Source: Pseudomonas sp.
GTDB taxonomy: Bacteria > Pseudomonadota > Gammaproteobacteria > Pseudomonadales > Pseudomonadaceae
NCBI RefSeq assembly: GCF_030684895.1
Contig: NZ_JAUXXP010000084.1
Coordinates: forward strand, 62,001 to 126,000
Length of the DNA stretch: 64,000 nt
Direction: 5' to 3'
The notes beneath the pieces are model-generated. The model was not told the origin of the DNA. It ran no database searches and saw nothing but the letters and a program-made list of their open reading frames with translations. Both the position numbers and the translations under genes were made by a program. Every line of letters starts with the position of its first letter. Position 1 is the first letter of the stretch. This document shows positions 25,408 through 34,177 of the stretch, in pieces.

Positions 25408-26775
25408 TCAGGCGTGCGTCAGGTACCAGCGCCAGTCCTGCTCGCCGACCTCGCCCATAAACTGGCGGAACTCATTCCATTTGATCGCCAGGAACACCTT
25501 GAGGAAGTCCTCGCCCAGTGCTTGTTTGGCCCAGCTGGAGTTTTCCAGCGCGCGCAGGGCGGTCAGCCAGTCGGTGGGCAGGGTTTCGCGGGCCTGCTCG
25601 TAGCCGTTGCCGATGATTTCCTCACCCGGGTCGATCTGGTTCTGGATGCCGTGATGGATGCCGGAGAGAATCGCCGCCGCAGCCAGGTAGGGGTTGGCGT
25701 CGGCGCCGCAGATGCGGTGCTCGACATGCCGGCTGTTGGCCGGGCCGCCCGGTACGCGGAACGACACGGTGCGGTTGTTTACCCCCCAGCTCTTGGCCAG
25801 CGGCGCGTAGCTGTTGGCCTGGAAGCGGCGGAACGAGTTGGCGTTGGGGCAGAAGATCGCCAGGGTGTCGTTAAGCGTGGCCATCATGCCGCCGATGGCA
25901 TATTTCAACAGCGGGGTGCCATGCGGGTCTTCGGAGGCCATCAGGTTGTTGCCGTGCTCATCGGCCAGACTGACGTGCATGTGCATACCACTGCCGGCCT
26001 GGTCGCCAAACGGCTTGGCCATAAAACAGGCCTGCAGCCCGTGCTTGTTGGCCACGCCTTTGACGAGGCGCTTGTAGCGCACGCCTTCGTCGATGGCCTG
26101 CAGCGCGTCGAAGCGGTGCTCCAGGGTCAGCTCGACCTGGCCAGGTGCGTATTCGGAAATCGCCGTGCGTACAGGCAGGCCCTGCACTTCGCAGGCGGCG
26201 TAGAGATCATCGATGAACGGCTGCAGCTGCTCCAGCTCATACACGCCATACACCTGCGGCGCCTGCGGGCGCACGCCATTGCTCTGCAGTGCCGGCTGTG
26301 GGCGACCGTTGGCGTCGCGCTGCTTGTCCAGCAGGTAGAACTCCAGCTCCACCGCCATCACTGGGTGGTAGCCGTCAGCTTTTAGCCGGTCGATGGCGCG
26401 CACCAGCACATGCCGAGGGTCGGCCGGCGCGGCAGGCAGGCCCTGAGTCGGGTGCATGCTTACCTGCAGCTGGCCGGTAGGCGTGGTGCGCCAGGGTTGC
26501 AGGGTCAGGCTGCCGGGCAGCGGGTAGGTCCAGCAGTCGGCGTCGGCGACCTCCCAGACCAGGCCGCTTTCTTCGACGTCCTCGCCCTGGATGGTCAGCG
26601 CCAGGATCGAGCTGGGCAGCGGTCGGCCGTTCTCGTAGATGGCCAGCAGCTCGTCGCGGTGCAGCAACTTGCCACGCGGGATGCCGTTGGCGTCGATCAG
26701 CATCAGCTCGATGCTGCGCACTTCGGGGTGGGCGGCGAGGAAGTCACGGGCTTCCTGGGGATTGGCGAATTGCAT
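25408..26775 (-). CDS. Glutamine-synthetase family ligase (gamma-glutamylpolyamine synthetase-like)
   Basis: 455 residues with the full GS fold: an N-terminal beta-grasp (IELMLIDANGIPRGKL), VELEFYLLD and SEYAPGQVELTL for metal and glutamate binding, GSGMHMHVSL (the ATP/ammonia region) and NRTVSFRVPG...HVEHRICGADANPYL. Biosynthetic GlnA traits such as the adenylylation loop are not obvious. Homologues in pseudomonads (PuuA/SpuI type) couple glutamate to polyamines or other amines. The aminotransferase and dehydrogenase nearby fit amine catabolism. The ATG at 26775 was chosen over the GTG four codons upstream. Confidence 0.87.
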   Translation of the reverse strand: MQFANPQEARDFLAAHPEVRSIELMLIDANGIPRGKLLHRDELLAIYENGRPLPSSILALTIQGEDVEESGLVWEVADADCWTYPLPGSLTLQPWRTTPTGQLQVSMHPTQGLPAAPADPRHVLVRAIDRLKADGYHPVMAVELEFYLLDKQRDANGRPQPALQSNGVRPQAPQVYGVYELEQLQPFIDDLYAACEVQGLPVRTAISEYAPGQVELTLEHRFDALQAIDEGVRYKRLVKGVANKHGLQACFMAKPFGDQAGSGMHMHVSLADEHGNNLMASEDPHGTPLLKYAIGGMMATLNDTLAIFCPNANSFRRFQANSYAPLAKSWGVNNRTVSFRVPGGPANSRHVEHRICGADANPYLAAAAILSGIHHGIQNQIDPGEEIIGNGYEQARETLPTDWLTALRALENSSWAKQALGEDFLKVFLAIKWNEFRQFMGEVGEQDWRWYLTHA

Positions 26776-26802
26776 GGTGGTTCTCACAGTGAGTCGTTAT
26801 TT

Positions 26803-26852
26803 CGTGGGAGGCGCTTTAGCGGCGATTGTCGCGGCTGAAGCCCCTCCCACAG
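26803..26852. repeat. REP pair between GS-like and aminotransferase genes
   Basis: Arms CGTGGGAGGCGCTTTAGCGGCGA and TCGCGGCTGAAGCCCCTCCCAC form a near-perfect hairpin between two co-directional minus-strand genes, and may attenuate read-through. Confidence 0.75.
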
Positions 26853-26865
26853 GCTGATCGATGTA

Positions 26866-28257
26866 TTACTCGCGGGCGCCGGGGATGGCCAGCAGCTCGG
26901 TCAGGGCCTGGTCGAGCATGCCGATCAGCTTGTCCACATCGTCTGCCGTGGTGCTCGGGCAGCACAGGGTCATATTGTGGAATGGGGTGATCAGGATGCC
27001 GCGGTTGATCAGGTAGAGGTGCAGGGCCATCTGCAGTTCATCGTGAAATGCCGCTTCAGCCTGGGCGCCAGTCTTCGGTGATACCGGACAGAACTGGAAC
27101 TCGCTGCGTGCGCCCAGCTCGGTCACCGACCACTTCAGGTCGTGCTTGCCGATCAGCGAGCGGAAGCCATCGGCCAGGCGCTTGGCCAGCGGCAGCATGT
27201 GCGCGTAAGCGGCCTCGGTCATCACCTGTTCCAGGTTGGCACGCATGCAGTGCATGGCCAGGGCGTTGGCCGACAGGGTGGTGCCCATGCCGCTGTGGCC
27301 GTGGCCATGGCTGCCTTCGCTGGCGCGTTTGCGGGCGGCGGTCATGGCATCGGCCATCGCTGCGCTGCAGCCAAAGATGCCGCACGGCACGCCGCCGGCA
27401 ATCGGTTTGCCGACCACGAAAAAGTCCGGGTCGAGGTTCCAGAGTTTGGTGCAGCCACCCATGTCGGTGGAGATGGTGTGGGTCTCGTCGATGATCAGCA
27501 ACGCACCGTATTTACGGGTCAGCTCGCGGCATTGCTGCATAAAGCCCGGCTCGGGCAGGACCATGCCGATATTGGTCATCGCCGGCTCACAGAGCAGGGC
27601 GCACACGTCGCCCTGGGCCAGTGCAGCTTCCAGCGCGGCCACATCGTTGAACGGGATCGAGCGGCTGTACTCGGTCAGGTCATAGGCCTGGCCGAGCAGG
27701 CCGGAGCGCGGCACGGTTGCGCCGTCGATGCAGCGCACCATCACGTCATCCACGGTGCCGTGGTAGCAGCCGTCGAACACCAGCAGGGTCTTGCGCTCGG
27801 TAATCGCGCGCGCCCAGCGCAGCACGTAGCGGTTGGAGTCGGTGGCGGTGGCCGTGACCTGCCAGAACGGCAGACCAAAGCGCGCGGCCAGCAGCTCGCC
27901 GCAGACGATGGCGTCTTCGCCCGGCAACATGGTGGTCAGGCCGTTGTTGCCTTGCTCGGCAATGGCCTTGGCGATCGGGTCCGGCGAGTGGCCGAACATG
28001 GTGCCGGTGTCGCCCAGGCAGAAGTCGATGTACTCATGACCGTCGACGTCATAGAAGCGCGCGCCCTTGGCCCGCTCGACAAACAGCGGCACCGGTGTCG
28101 ACCAGTCGGCCATCCAGTGCATCGGTACGCCGCCATACAGCGAGTTGCGCGCGCGTTCGGCCAAGGCCACGGATTTCGGGTTACGCGCAATAAAACGCTC
28201 GCGCTCACGGCTGGCGAAGGTTGCTACGGCGGATGGGCTGATACCACTGGCAGTCAT
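26866..28257 (-). CDS. Class III PLP aminotransferase (GSA-aminomutase-like)
   Basis: 463 residues of the class III family. The PLP-binding Asp is in LLIIDETHT, the Schiff-base Lys is in FFVVGKPIAGGVPCGIFG, and the phosphate-binding GCYHGTVDD is present. The N-terminal GVPMHWMADWSTPVPLF and DFCLGDTGTMFGHSP place it close to glutamate-1-semialdehyde aminomutase-like and beta-amino-acid transaminases rather than hemL. It probably transfers the amino group of an amine or beta-amino acid to 2-oxoglutarate or pyruvate. GAGGT seven bases before the ATG sets the start. It faces the SDR gene across two identical palindromes. Confidence 0.87.
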   Translation of the reverse strand: MTASGISPSAVATFASRERERFIARNPKSVALAERARNSLYGGVPMHWMADWSTPVPLFVERAKGARFYDVDGHEYIDFCLGDTGTMFGHSPDPIAKAIAEQGNNGLTTMLPGEDAIVCGELLAARFGLPFWQVTATATDSNRYVLRWARAITERKTLLVFDGCYHGTVDDVMVRCIDGATVPRSGLLGQAYDLTEYSRSIPFNDVAALEAALAQGDVCALLCEPAMTNIGMVLPEPGFMQQCRELTRKYGALLIIDETHTISTDMGGCTKLWNLDPDFFVVGKPIAGGVPCGIFGCSAAMADAMTAARKRASEGSHGHGHSGMGTTLSANALAMHCMRANLEQVMTEAAYAHMLPLAKRLADGFRSLIGKHDLKWSVTELGARSEFQFCPVSPKTGAQAEAAFHDELQMALHLYLINRGILITPFHNMTLCCPSTTADDVDKLIGMLDQALTELLAIPGARE

Positions 28258-28291
28258 GTTGAACACCTCGTTCGAATATCTGCACATGCTA

Positions 28292-28309
28292 TTTTGTGAT
28301 CACAGAAAA
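28292..28309. promoter_or_regulatory. Operator-like palindrome 1 (TGTGATCACA)
   Basis: TTTTGTGATCACAGAAAA, with core 28295-28304, lies 38 bases upstream of the aminotransferase start. An identical core lies 63 bp away. A GntR-family regulator is encoded two genes along and is the likely ligand. Confidence 0.6.
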
Positions 28310-28353
28310 CTCAAGCATTGGTTTGATCAGGCTTTATTGCTAGATTATCGCCA

Positions 28354-28370
28354 TATTTGTGATCACAGGA
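28354..28370. promoter_or_regulatory. Operator-like palindrome 2 (TGTGATCACA)
   Basis: TATTTGTGATCACAGGA, with core 28358-28367, ends in the AGGA that serves as ribosome site of the SDR gene. Occupancy could therefore block both transcription and the leader. It is 63 bp, six helical turns, from palindrome 1. Confidence 0.6.
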
Positions 28371-28379
28371 TATTGCACA

Positions 28380-29150
28380 ATGGTCTTTCAACAGCAAGTC
28401 GCGTTGATCAGCGGCGCGGGCAGTGAATCGGGTATTGGCCTAGCCATCGCTCGCCGTCTAGGCCGTGCCGGTGCGCGGGTGTTGCTGACTGCCAGCAGTG
28501 CGCGGGTCGAGCAACGGGTCGCCGAGTTGTGTGCTGAAGGTATTCAAGCACGCGGCCGCGCGGCTGACCTGACCGATGAGCAGCAGGTCGCCGAATTGCT
28601 CGATTGGGCGCAGGCGCAGTGGGGGCAGATCGACATTCTGGTGAACAATGCCGGCATGGCCATGCAGGGCAGCCCCGAGCCGTTTGCCGAGTTGGCGGAC
28701 ATGAACCTGGCGACCTGGAACCTGTCCATCGCGCGCAACCTCGGCACTGCTTTTCTGCTCACTCGTGCGGTGCTGCCGGGCATGCGTGCACGCGGCTACG
28801 GGCGCATCGTCAATATCAGCTCGACCACCGGCACCCGCGGCAGCAACCCAGGCGAGGCGGCCTACAGTGCGGCCAAGGCCGGTATGCTTGGCCTGTCCAT
28901 GGGTCTGGCGCTGGAAGTGGCCAAGCAGGGTATTACGGTCAACAGTGTGGCGCCGGGCTGGATCGCTACCGGTTCCAGCACCGAGGAGGAGCGCCACGCG
29001 GCTGAGTACACGCCGATGCGCCGTGCTGGCCGGCCTGAGGAGGTGGCGGCAGCGGTGGCCTTTTTGGCTTCGCCCGAGGCCAGCTATATCACCGGTGAAG
29101 TCCTTATTGTCGACGGTGGTAACTGCCTGATCGAGAACAAGGCTCCGTGA
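28380..29150 (+). CDS. SDR family oxidoreductase
   Basis: 256 residues, a classical short-chain dehydrogenase. The NAD(P) site is [18 protein letters not shown], followed by VNNAG, the catalytic Ser of ISSTTGTRG and the Y-x3-K of [11 protein letters not shown]; the C-terminal [12 protein letters not shown] is also typical. It resembles FabG-like dehydrogenases of catabolic clusters. The substrate is unknown but should be an alcohol or keto compound related to the aminotransferase pathway. AGGA lies ten bases before the ATG at 28380. Confidence 0.87.
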   Translation: MVFQQQVALISGAGSESGIGLAIARRLGRAGARVLLTASSARVEQRVAELCAEGIQARGRAADLTDEQQVAELLDWAQAQWGQIDILVNNAGMAMQGSPEPFAELADMNLATWNLSIARNLGTAFLLTRAVLPGMRARGYGRIVNISSTTGTRGSNPGEAAYSAAKAGMLGLSMGLALEVAKQGITVNSVAPGWIATGSSTEEERHAAEYTPMRRAGRPEEVAAAVAFLASPEASYITGEVLIVDGGNCLIENKAP

Positions 29151-29270
29151 GCCATTAGAATTCATTGCGCCGCTCTAGTGCGGCCGTCTTCAATATAAGG
29201 AACGTCCATGCATAACTGCTCGCTGACCCTCGCCCAACTCCCCGCGCCACCGCTACGGGGCTGAACCACC

Positions 29271-29924
29271 ATGGCCGACAATCTGCAGGATCAGCTCTAC
29301 CAACGTATTCGTGAAAGCCTGCTGGCGGGGCGTTTCCAGCCCGGCGAGCGCTTGAAAATCCGTGATCTCGCCGCCGAGTGGGGCACCAGCCCGATGCCGG
29401 TACGCGCCGCCTTGCAGCGACTGGTGGCCGAGGGCGCGCTGGAAGGCGAACCGCAGCGCTCGGTGCGCGTGCCGCCGATGACCCGCGAGCGTTACCAGAA
29501 TATCTTTCAGGTGCGCTTGGGCCTGGAAGGCCTGGCTGTAGAGCTGGCCACCCCGCGCCTGACCCCGGCCGATCTGGCCGAGTTGCGCGATTGCGTGGCG
29601 CGCATGGATCAGGCCATCGAGCAGCGCCAGGTGCAGGCCTATCTGGATGCCAACAGCCAGTTTCACCTGCACCTCTACAGCGCCTGCGGCAACCCGGTGT
29701 TGCTGCGCTCAATCGAGTCGCTGTGGCTGCAGGTCGGGCCGTTCTTCAACCAGTTGTTTACTGGCGCTGATCTATCGCTGCGCCTTAATGACTTCCACGA
29801 GGAGGCCTTTGCCGCCATCGCAGCCGGTAACGCCAAGGCCGCGCGTCAGGCCATGGAGCAGGACCTGACCTACTTCGCGCGCTTCCTGCTCAATCTGCTT
29901 GACCTGGAACCGGCCCAACGCTGA
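29271..29924 (+). CDS. GntR family transcriptional regulator (FadR/FCD type)
   Basis: 217 residues. The N-terminal winged helix (DQLYQRIRESLLAGRFQPGERLKIRDLAAEWGTSPMPVRAALQRL) is the standard GntR motif. It is followed by the helical FCD ligand domain (RLGLEGLAVELATPRL; DANSQFHLHLYSACGN with metal-coordinating Asp/His positions). It lies 120 bases after the SDR gene and probably controls the divergent aminotransferase and SDR promoters through the two TGTGATCACA sites. The effector is unknown, probably a carboxylate or amino compound. Confidence 0.88.
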   Translation: MADNLQDQLYQRIRESLLAGRFQPGERLKIRDLAAEWGTSPMPVRAALQRLVAEGALEGEPQRSVRVPPMTRERYQNIFQVRLGLEGLAVELATPRLTPADLAELRDCVARMDQAIEQRQVQAYLDANSQFHLHLYSACGNPVLLRSIESLWLQVGPFFNQLFTGADLSLRLNDFHEEAFAAIAAGNAKAARQAMEQDLTYFARFLLNLLDLEPAQR

Positions 29925-29993
29925 GAGGCTGGCAGCGGGTGTGCCGACAACTACACTGATGCGATTCTGAGACGACAGTACAAGGGCTCTTCA

Positions 29994-31598
29994 ATGCTGG
30001 ATTACGGCAGTAAACGCATCCTGATCGTCGATGATTTCACCGACTTTCGCAGCTCGTTGAAAGCTATGCTGCGCGATATGGGCGCGCGTGATGTGGACAC
30101 TGCCGACCGCGGCGAAGAAGCCCTGAGCATGTGCCGCAACAAGCGCTACGACATCATCCTGCATGACTACAACCTGGGCGGCGGCAAGAATGGCCAGCAA
30201 GTGCTGGAAGAGCTGATCGCCGGCAAGCTGATCAGCCATCAGTGCATCTTCGTCATGGTCACTGCCGAAAGCAGCCAGGCCATGGTGCTCAGCGCCCTGG
30301 AGCACGAGCCCGATGCCTACCTGACCAAGCCGTTCAACCGCGCCAGTCTCGATCAGCGCCTGGACAAGCTGGTCGAGCGCAAGACCGCGCTCAAGGGCAT
30401 TCTTCAGGGCCTCGACAAACAGGACTCGGCCGCCGTGCTGGATGCCTGCAAAACCCTCAGCCAGCAGGACAAACGTTACCTGCCGCTGTGTCAGCGCTAC
30501 CAGGCCACGGCGCTGCGCGAGCTGGGCCGGCTGGATGAGCTGCAGCAGTTGCTCAATGGGGTATTGGCCGAACGGCCATTGCCCTGGGCGCAGGTGGCGC
30601 TGGCCAGTCTGCTGCACAAACGCGGCGAGCTGAGCCGCGCGCAAAGTCTCTACGAGCAGGGTTTGCAGCTGTTCCCGATGATGCCGGCACTGTACGACGG
30701 CCTGGCCGCCGTGCTGTTGGCCCAGGGCGAAAGCCAACGCGCTCAGCAGGCTCTGGAAGATGCGGTGAAACTTGCCCCGCTGGCGATTCGCCGGCAGATG
30801 CAGCTGGGCAAACTGGCCCTGGATAACCAGGACTTTGACAGCGCCGGCAAAGCCTATCGACAGGCCATGGAGCAGGGCCGCACCTCCAAGTTCAAAAGCC
30901 CGGAAAACTACCTCGGCCTGGCCCAGGCGATTACCGCTCAAGCCGGCGATGGCACGCTGGACAAGCGCCTGCAGATTGAAGTCAGCCAGGCCCTGGGTGA
31001 GCTGGACAAGACCTACGCCAATGACCCCAACGTGCAAGTGCGTTCACGCCTGGCCCTGGCCAGCAGCCTGAATAAATCCGGTGAACCCAAGCGCGCCGCA
31101 CAACTGGCCGCCGAAGCCGCTGCGGCGATGGAAAAACTGCCGCAGCTGTTTGCCGCCGATACCGCACTTAACGTCGCCAGCCAGCTGCGTGCGTTGGGCC
31201 AGACGGCAGCCAGTGACGCGCTGCTGAAAAGCTGTGTCGAGGTTTACGGCGACGATCCGCAGGTGATGCAGGGCGTCGCTCGGCAGACCGACAACACCGA
31301 GATTCTCTCCGGCGGCAAAGAGGCCGTGGAGCTCAACCGTCAGGGCGTGCGCTGCTACCAGCAGAAGCAGTTCGACGAGGCGCTCCGGCTATTCCGTCAG
31401 GCGTTTGCCTTGCAGCCGAAGAACATCAGCATCGCCCTCAATACCGCGCAATCGTTGCTGCAGTCGGCGGGTGGTGAGATGTCGCCGGCTCTATTGGAAG
31501 AATGCCGACGCTGCCTGGAGGTGGTCAGCCAGATGCCCGAAACGGATGCCCGGCATGCGCGTTACCAGCAGCTGCAGCGGCGGGCGACTGGCCAATGA
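29994..31598 (+). CDS. Response regulator with TPR repeats
   Basis: 534 residues. The N-terminal REC domain (1-125) has the acidic pair in LIVDD (13-14), the phospho-acceptor Asp58 in IILHDYN, Thr90 and Lys112 (YLTKPF). From about residue 150 to the end it is alpha-helical, with several TPR-like repeats (ALASLLHKRGELSRAQSLYEQGLQLFP; GVRCYQQKQFDEALRLFRQAFALQP). There is no DNA-binding or enzymatic output domain, so it likely signals through protein contacts. It overlaps the kinase gene by four bases, which marks a dedicated two-component pair. Confidence 0.88.
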   Translation: MLDYGSKRILIVDDFTDFRSSLKAMLRDMGARDVDTADRGEEALSMCRNKRYDIILHDYNLGGGKNGQQVLEELIAGKLISHQCIFVMVTAESSQAMVLSALEHEPDAYLTKPFNRASLDQRLDKLVERKTALKGILQGLDKQDSAAVLDACKTLSQQDKRYLPLCQRYQATALRELGRLDELQQLLNGVLAERPLPWAQVALASLLHKRGELSRAQSLYEQGLQLFPMMPALYDGLAAVLLAQGESQRAQQALEDAVKLAPLAIRRQMQLGKLALDNQDFDSAGKAYRQAMEQGRTSKFKSPENYLGLAQAITAQAGDGTLDKRLQIEVSQALGELDKTYANDPNVQVRSRLALASSLNKSGEPKRAAQLAAEAAAAMEKLPQLFAADTALNVASQLRALGQTAASDALLKSCVEVYGDDPQVMQGVARQTDNTEILSGGKEAVELNRQGVRCYQQKQFDEALRLFRQAFALQPKNISIALNTAQSLLQSAGGEMSPALLEECRRCLEVVSQMPETDARHARYQQLQRRATGQ

Positions 31599-32287
31599 GT
31601 GATTCCCCCGGCGGGTTGGATTTCTCCACGGTAATCGCCTCCACCGTGCACGACATGAAAAACTCCCTGGCCATGCTCACCCGCGCCCATGGGCAGTGGC
31701 AGGCGCAGCTGCCGCCCGAGCAGCAACAGGCCAGCGAGCAGGGCGTGATTGAGTACGAGTTTGCCCGTCTCAACGGCATGCTGGTGCAGCTGCTCGGTCT
31801 GTATAAGCTCGGCGTCAACCAGCTGCCCATGCGCCCCGGTTATCACGAGGTCGAGGATTTTCTTCAGGCGCAGCTAGCGCGGCACTTCGAGGTGCTGCAC
31901 AGCCGGCAGATCAGCGCGCGGTGCGAGGTGGAAAGCTTCGATCTGATGGGCTTCTTCGATGAAGAACTGCTCGGCTCGGTGGTCGCCAATATCGTCACTA
32001 ACTCCATCCGCTACGCCCACAGCGCCCTGCTGATTCAGGCCTGGGAAGAGAACGGCAAACTGGTGCTGGCAATCTGTGACGACGGCCAGGGCTACCCGCA
32101 GGAGATGCTCAGCCAGCAATCCAACTACGTCCTCGGCCTGAAACACAGCACCGGCAGCACCGGCCTGGGCCTGTACTTCGCCGGACGCATCGCCGAACTG
32201 CACGAACGCAATGGCGTGCGCGGCCATATCGAACTGGCCAACGGCGCACCGCTGGGTGGCGGGGTGTTTAGGATTTATCTGCCCTGA
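31595..32287 (+). CDS. Sensor histidine kinase, cytosolic, no sensor domain
   Basis: 230 residues, essentially only the kinase core. The H-box is TVHDMKNSLAML (His about residue 20), the N-box NIVTNSIRYA, the G1 box ICDDGQGYP and the G2 box STGLGLYFAGRI. There is no membrane helix or input domain, and the dimerisation helix begins near the N-terminus. It is translationally coupled to the REC-TPR regulator, whose TPR region may serve as the input or scaffold. Confidence 0.88.
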   Translation: MSDSPGGLDFSTVIASTVHDMKNSLAMLTRAHGQWQAQLPPEQQQASEQGVIEYEFARLNGMLVQLLGLYKLGVNQLPMRPGYHEVEDFLQAQLARHFEVLHSRQISARCEVESFDLMGFFDEELLGSVVANIVTNSIRYAHSALLIQAWEENGKLVLAICDDGQGYPQEMLSQQSNYVLGLKHSTGSTGLGLYFAGRIAELHERNGVRGHIELANGAPLGGGVFRIYLP

Positions 32288-32308
32288 AGCGACTGCGGCT
32301 CTGCGTCG

Positions 32309-32342
32309 TGGTAACGCCGCAGGGCCGACGCGCAGCAGATCG
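32309..32342. repeat. Right-end fragment of the 33.5-kb dispersed element
   Basis: AACGCCGCAGGGCCGACGCG and the following CAGCAGATCGTAA match all but one base of the right end of the element at 33502-33716. It lies between two convergent genes, as that element does. Confidence 0.6.
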
Positions 32343-32351
32343 TAAAAGTCT

Positions 32352-32762
32352 TTAGCTTTCCAGCCAGACGTCGCGCACCCAGTGCCAGACCGACTCCCAG
32401 GTTTCGTCTTCGTTGACTTCGCCGGTTTCCGCTTCCCACAGCAGCACGGTGCCGTCTTCTTCCACCACGTAGTAGTTGCCGTGGTCTTCGCACAGCGGCA
32501 CGAACTCGCGCGGCACGCCGAGGGACCAGGCGGTGGCGGCGACTTCCGGCAGGTAGGTGTGCGATTGCGGATCGCTGGCAGTCACCGGTTCCAGGCGGCC
32601 GTAGACCACATCACTGACCTGCAGCAGGTATTCACGCAGGGCGAAGGGCAGGTGGATCAGGATTTGCTCCTGAATCTCCACCAGGGTTTCTTCTTCCGGC
32701 AACTCCAGCGGGACGGGCACCGGCTCGTTGAGTTCGCGCAACTGTTCGATGACTTCTTCCAC
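32352..32762 (-). CDS. SMI1/KNR4 (SUKH) family protein
   Basis: 136 residues, acidic. The SUKH fold elements are IHLPFALREYLLQVSDV (family: lP..lk.fl...nG), the middle LGVPREFVPLCEDHGNYYVV and the C-terminal GTVLLWEAETGEV...WESVWHWVRDVWLE. In polymorphic toxin systems this fold is used by immunity proteins, but here no toxin gene is adjacent and the gene looks like a conserved stand-alone pseudomonad protein. Confidence 0.82.
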   Translation of the reverse strand: MEEVIEQLRELNEPVPVPLELPEEETLVEIQEQILIHLPFALREYLLQVSDVVYGRLEPVTASDPQSHTYLPEVAATAWSLGVPREFVPLCEDHGNYYVVEEDGTVLLWEAETGEVNEDETWESVWHWVRDVWLES

Positions 32763-32896
32763 GGTGTCTGCCTCATTTATTACGGGGTATACGGGAGCGT
32801 CTTATACCCTAGACGGGTCTAAGCAAAAAGCTGGCACAGTGCTATTGTGCAGATGAACAGTGCGTCAATTTTTGAACGTCATAAACTGGTCGAGTC

Positions 32897-33490
32897 ATGA
32901 AAAGTCAAACGCAAGAGTCCGAAGACGGTGCACTCAGCGAGGAAGAGCGGCTGCAACTGCTGACCACCGCTGGCAAGCGCAACCGCCTGTTTATCCTGGC
33001 ACTGGCCGGGGTACTGGGTAGTCTGATGCTGGTTTCGGTCGGGCTGAATATCCACAGCGCGTTCAGTGCGGGTGACGAGCCGCGTATTCAGGCGCTGGAA
33101 AAGCAGATCCTGCGGCTTGAGCAGCAACTGGCGGTGCAGCAGACCGCGTTGAGCAATCAGGAAGAACTGCTGGCCAGTCAGCAGGCATCGCAGTTGACCG
33201 GAATGTTCGAGCGCGTGGAGAACCCGGACAGCATCGGTGAAGTGAGCAAGGTGTTGCAGGCTCAGGAGCGTGATTATCAGCAGGTGATGCAAGGCTTGAA
33301 GGTCGGTATGCGCGATTTGGCCAATATGCTGCCGGGCTCACGCAGCTGGCTGGCGCATTACGAGGAAGCGCTTGACCGCGCCCAACTCAACAGCCGCAAA
33401 CGCAGCGAGGATATCCAGGCCTGGGGTGAAAAAGCCCAGCAGCCTGCCGCGGCGGCCAAACCGCCGGGCACCAGCGTCGATCCGGGCTAA
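32897..33490 (+). CDS. Single-pass membrane protein with coiled coil
   Basis: 197 residues. A charged cytosolic start (SEEERLQLLTTAGKRNR), one membrane helix (LFILALAGVLGSLMLVSVGLN), then a long heptad-rich helix (RIQALEKQILRLEQQLAVQQ) and a Pro/Ala-rich tail. No family was recognised; such proteins recur in pseudomonads. It ends next to the dispersed element at 33502. Confidence 0.68.
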   Translation: MKSQTQESEDGALSEEERLQLLTTAGKRNRLFILALAGVLGSLMLVSVGLNIHSAFSAGDEPRIQALEKQILRLEQQLAVQQTALSNQEELLASQQASQLTGMFERVENPDSIGEVSKVLQAQERDYQQVMQGLKVGMRDLANMLPGSRSWLAHYEEALDRAQLNSRKRSEDIQAWGEKAQQPAAAAKPPGTSVDPG

Positions 33491-33501
33491 TGCCTTGGAA
33501 T

Positions 33502-33716
33502 CTGTTTACGATCTTGCGAGCTAGAGCCATGCAAGGCGCTACGTTAGTAACAGCCTCCGGCTGGTCAAAGCGGCGAGGACGCGGAGTGTACGAGTTGTAC
33601 ATGAGCATTACTCGTTTCACTCGCCCTTCGGGCCGCGCTAAAGCGCGTTAGCCGCAAGCGGCTTGCGGAGCCTGTTTTTAACGCAGCAGGGCCGACGCGC
33701 AGCAGATCGTAAGCAG
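33502..33716. repeat. MITE-like dispersed element with inverted ends (full copy)
   Basis: About 215 bp with near-perfect inverted ends, CTGTTTACGATCT at 33502-33514 and AGATCGTAAGCAG at 33704-33716. The interior starts GCGAGCTAGAGCC and ends AACGCAGCAGGGCCGACGCG. A 70-80-bp version at 55096-55176 shares these interior ends but has different inverted arms, and a right-end fragment lies at 32309. No coding frame of note. It separates two convergent genes. Confidence 0.65.
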
Positions 33717-33720
33717 GTTC

Positions 33721-34089
33721 CTAGCCCATTTGGTAGAAGGCCAGCTTATTGCCATCCAGATCGCGGAAATAGGCGCCGTAGAAGCCTGGTATGCGCTCGC
33801 CGGGCGCCCCTTCACAGCTTGCCCCCAGTTCGATGGCCTTGGCGTAGAGCTTGTCCACACCTTCGCGTGAGCCGCCGGGCAGGGCGATCATCTGACCATT
33901 GCCTGGGGTAGGCGCTTGCTTGTCATAGGGCAGGCAGACGGCAAACATCGGCTGACCCTTGGCGATGCCGTAGAAGGCGATGCGGCCCATATCCATGACC
34001 ATCTTGGCACCCATTTCAGCCAGCAAGGGGGTGTAGAACGCCTTGGCCTTTTCCATATCAGTGGTGCCAACCGTGGTGTATCCGATCAT
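33721..34089 (-). CDS. VOC family protein (glyoxalase fold)
   Basis: 122 residues forming two beta-alpha-beta-beta-beta units: MIGYTTVGTTDMEKAKAFYTPLLAEMG at the N-terminus and GFYGAYFRDLDGNKLAFYQM at the C-terminus. The FRDLDGNKL motif is the usual VOC ending with the metal-ligand Glu position replaced here by Lys-Leu-Ala context, so metal binding is uncertain. Substrate unknown. Confidence 0.83.
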   Translation of the reverse strand: MIGYTTVGTTDMEKAKAFYTPLLAEMGAKMVMDMGRIAFYGIAKGQPMFAVCLPYDKQAPTPGNGQMIALPGGSREGVDKLYAKAIELGASCEGAPGERIPGFYGAYFRDLDGNKLAFYQMG

Positions 34090-34177
34090 TGCTCAGTCCT
34101 CGTGGTGGTTAAGCTAGGTGCAGATTGCACCTTGAGTGGATCTGGCGCCAGCCCATGCGTTTGCTGAATGATGGGCA

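Noticed and set aside
28292..28370. CRP/Vfr binding sites
   Set aside because: CRP-type sites need TGTGA-N6-TCACA. Here TGTGA and TCACA overlap with no spacer, so a GntR-type operator fits better.
32352..32762. Immunity gene of a polymorphic toxin
   Set aside because: The SUKH fold is used by immunity proteins, but no toxin gene, secretion marker or repeat-toxin remnant lies nearby.
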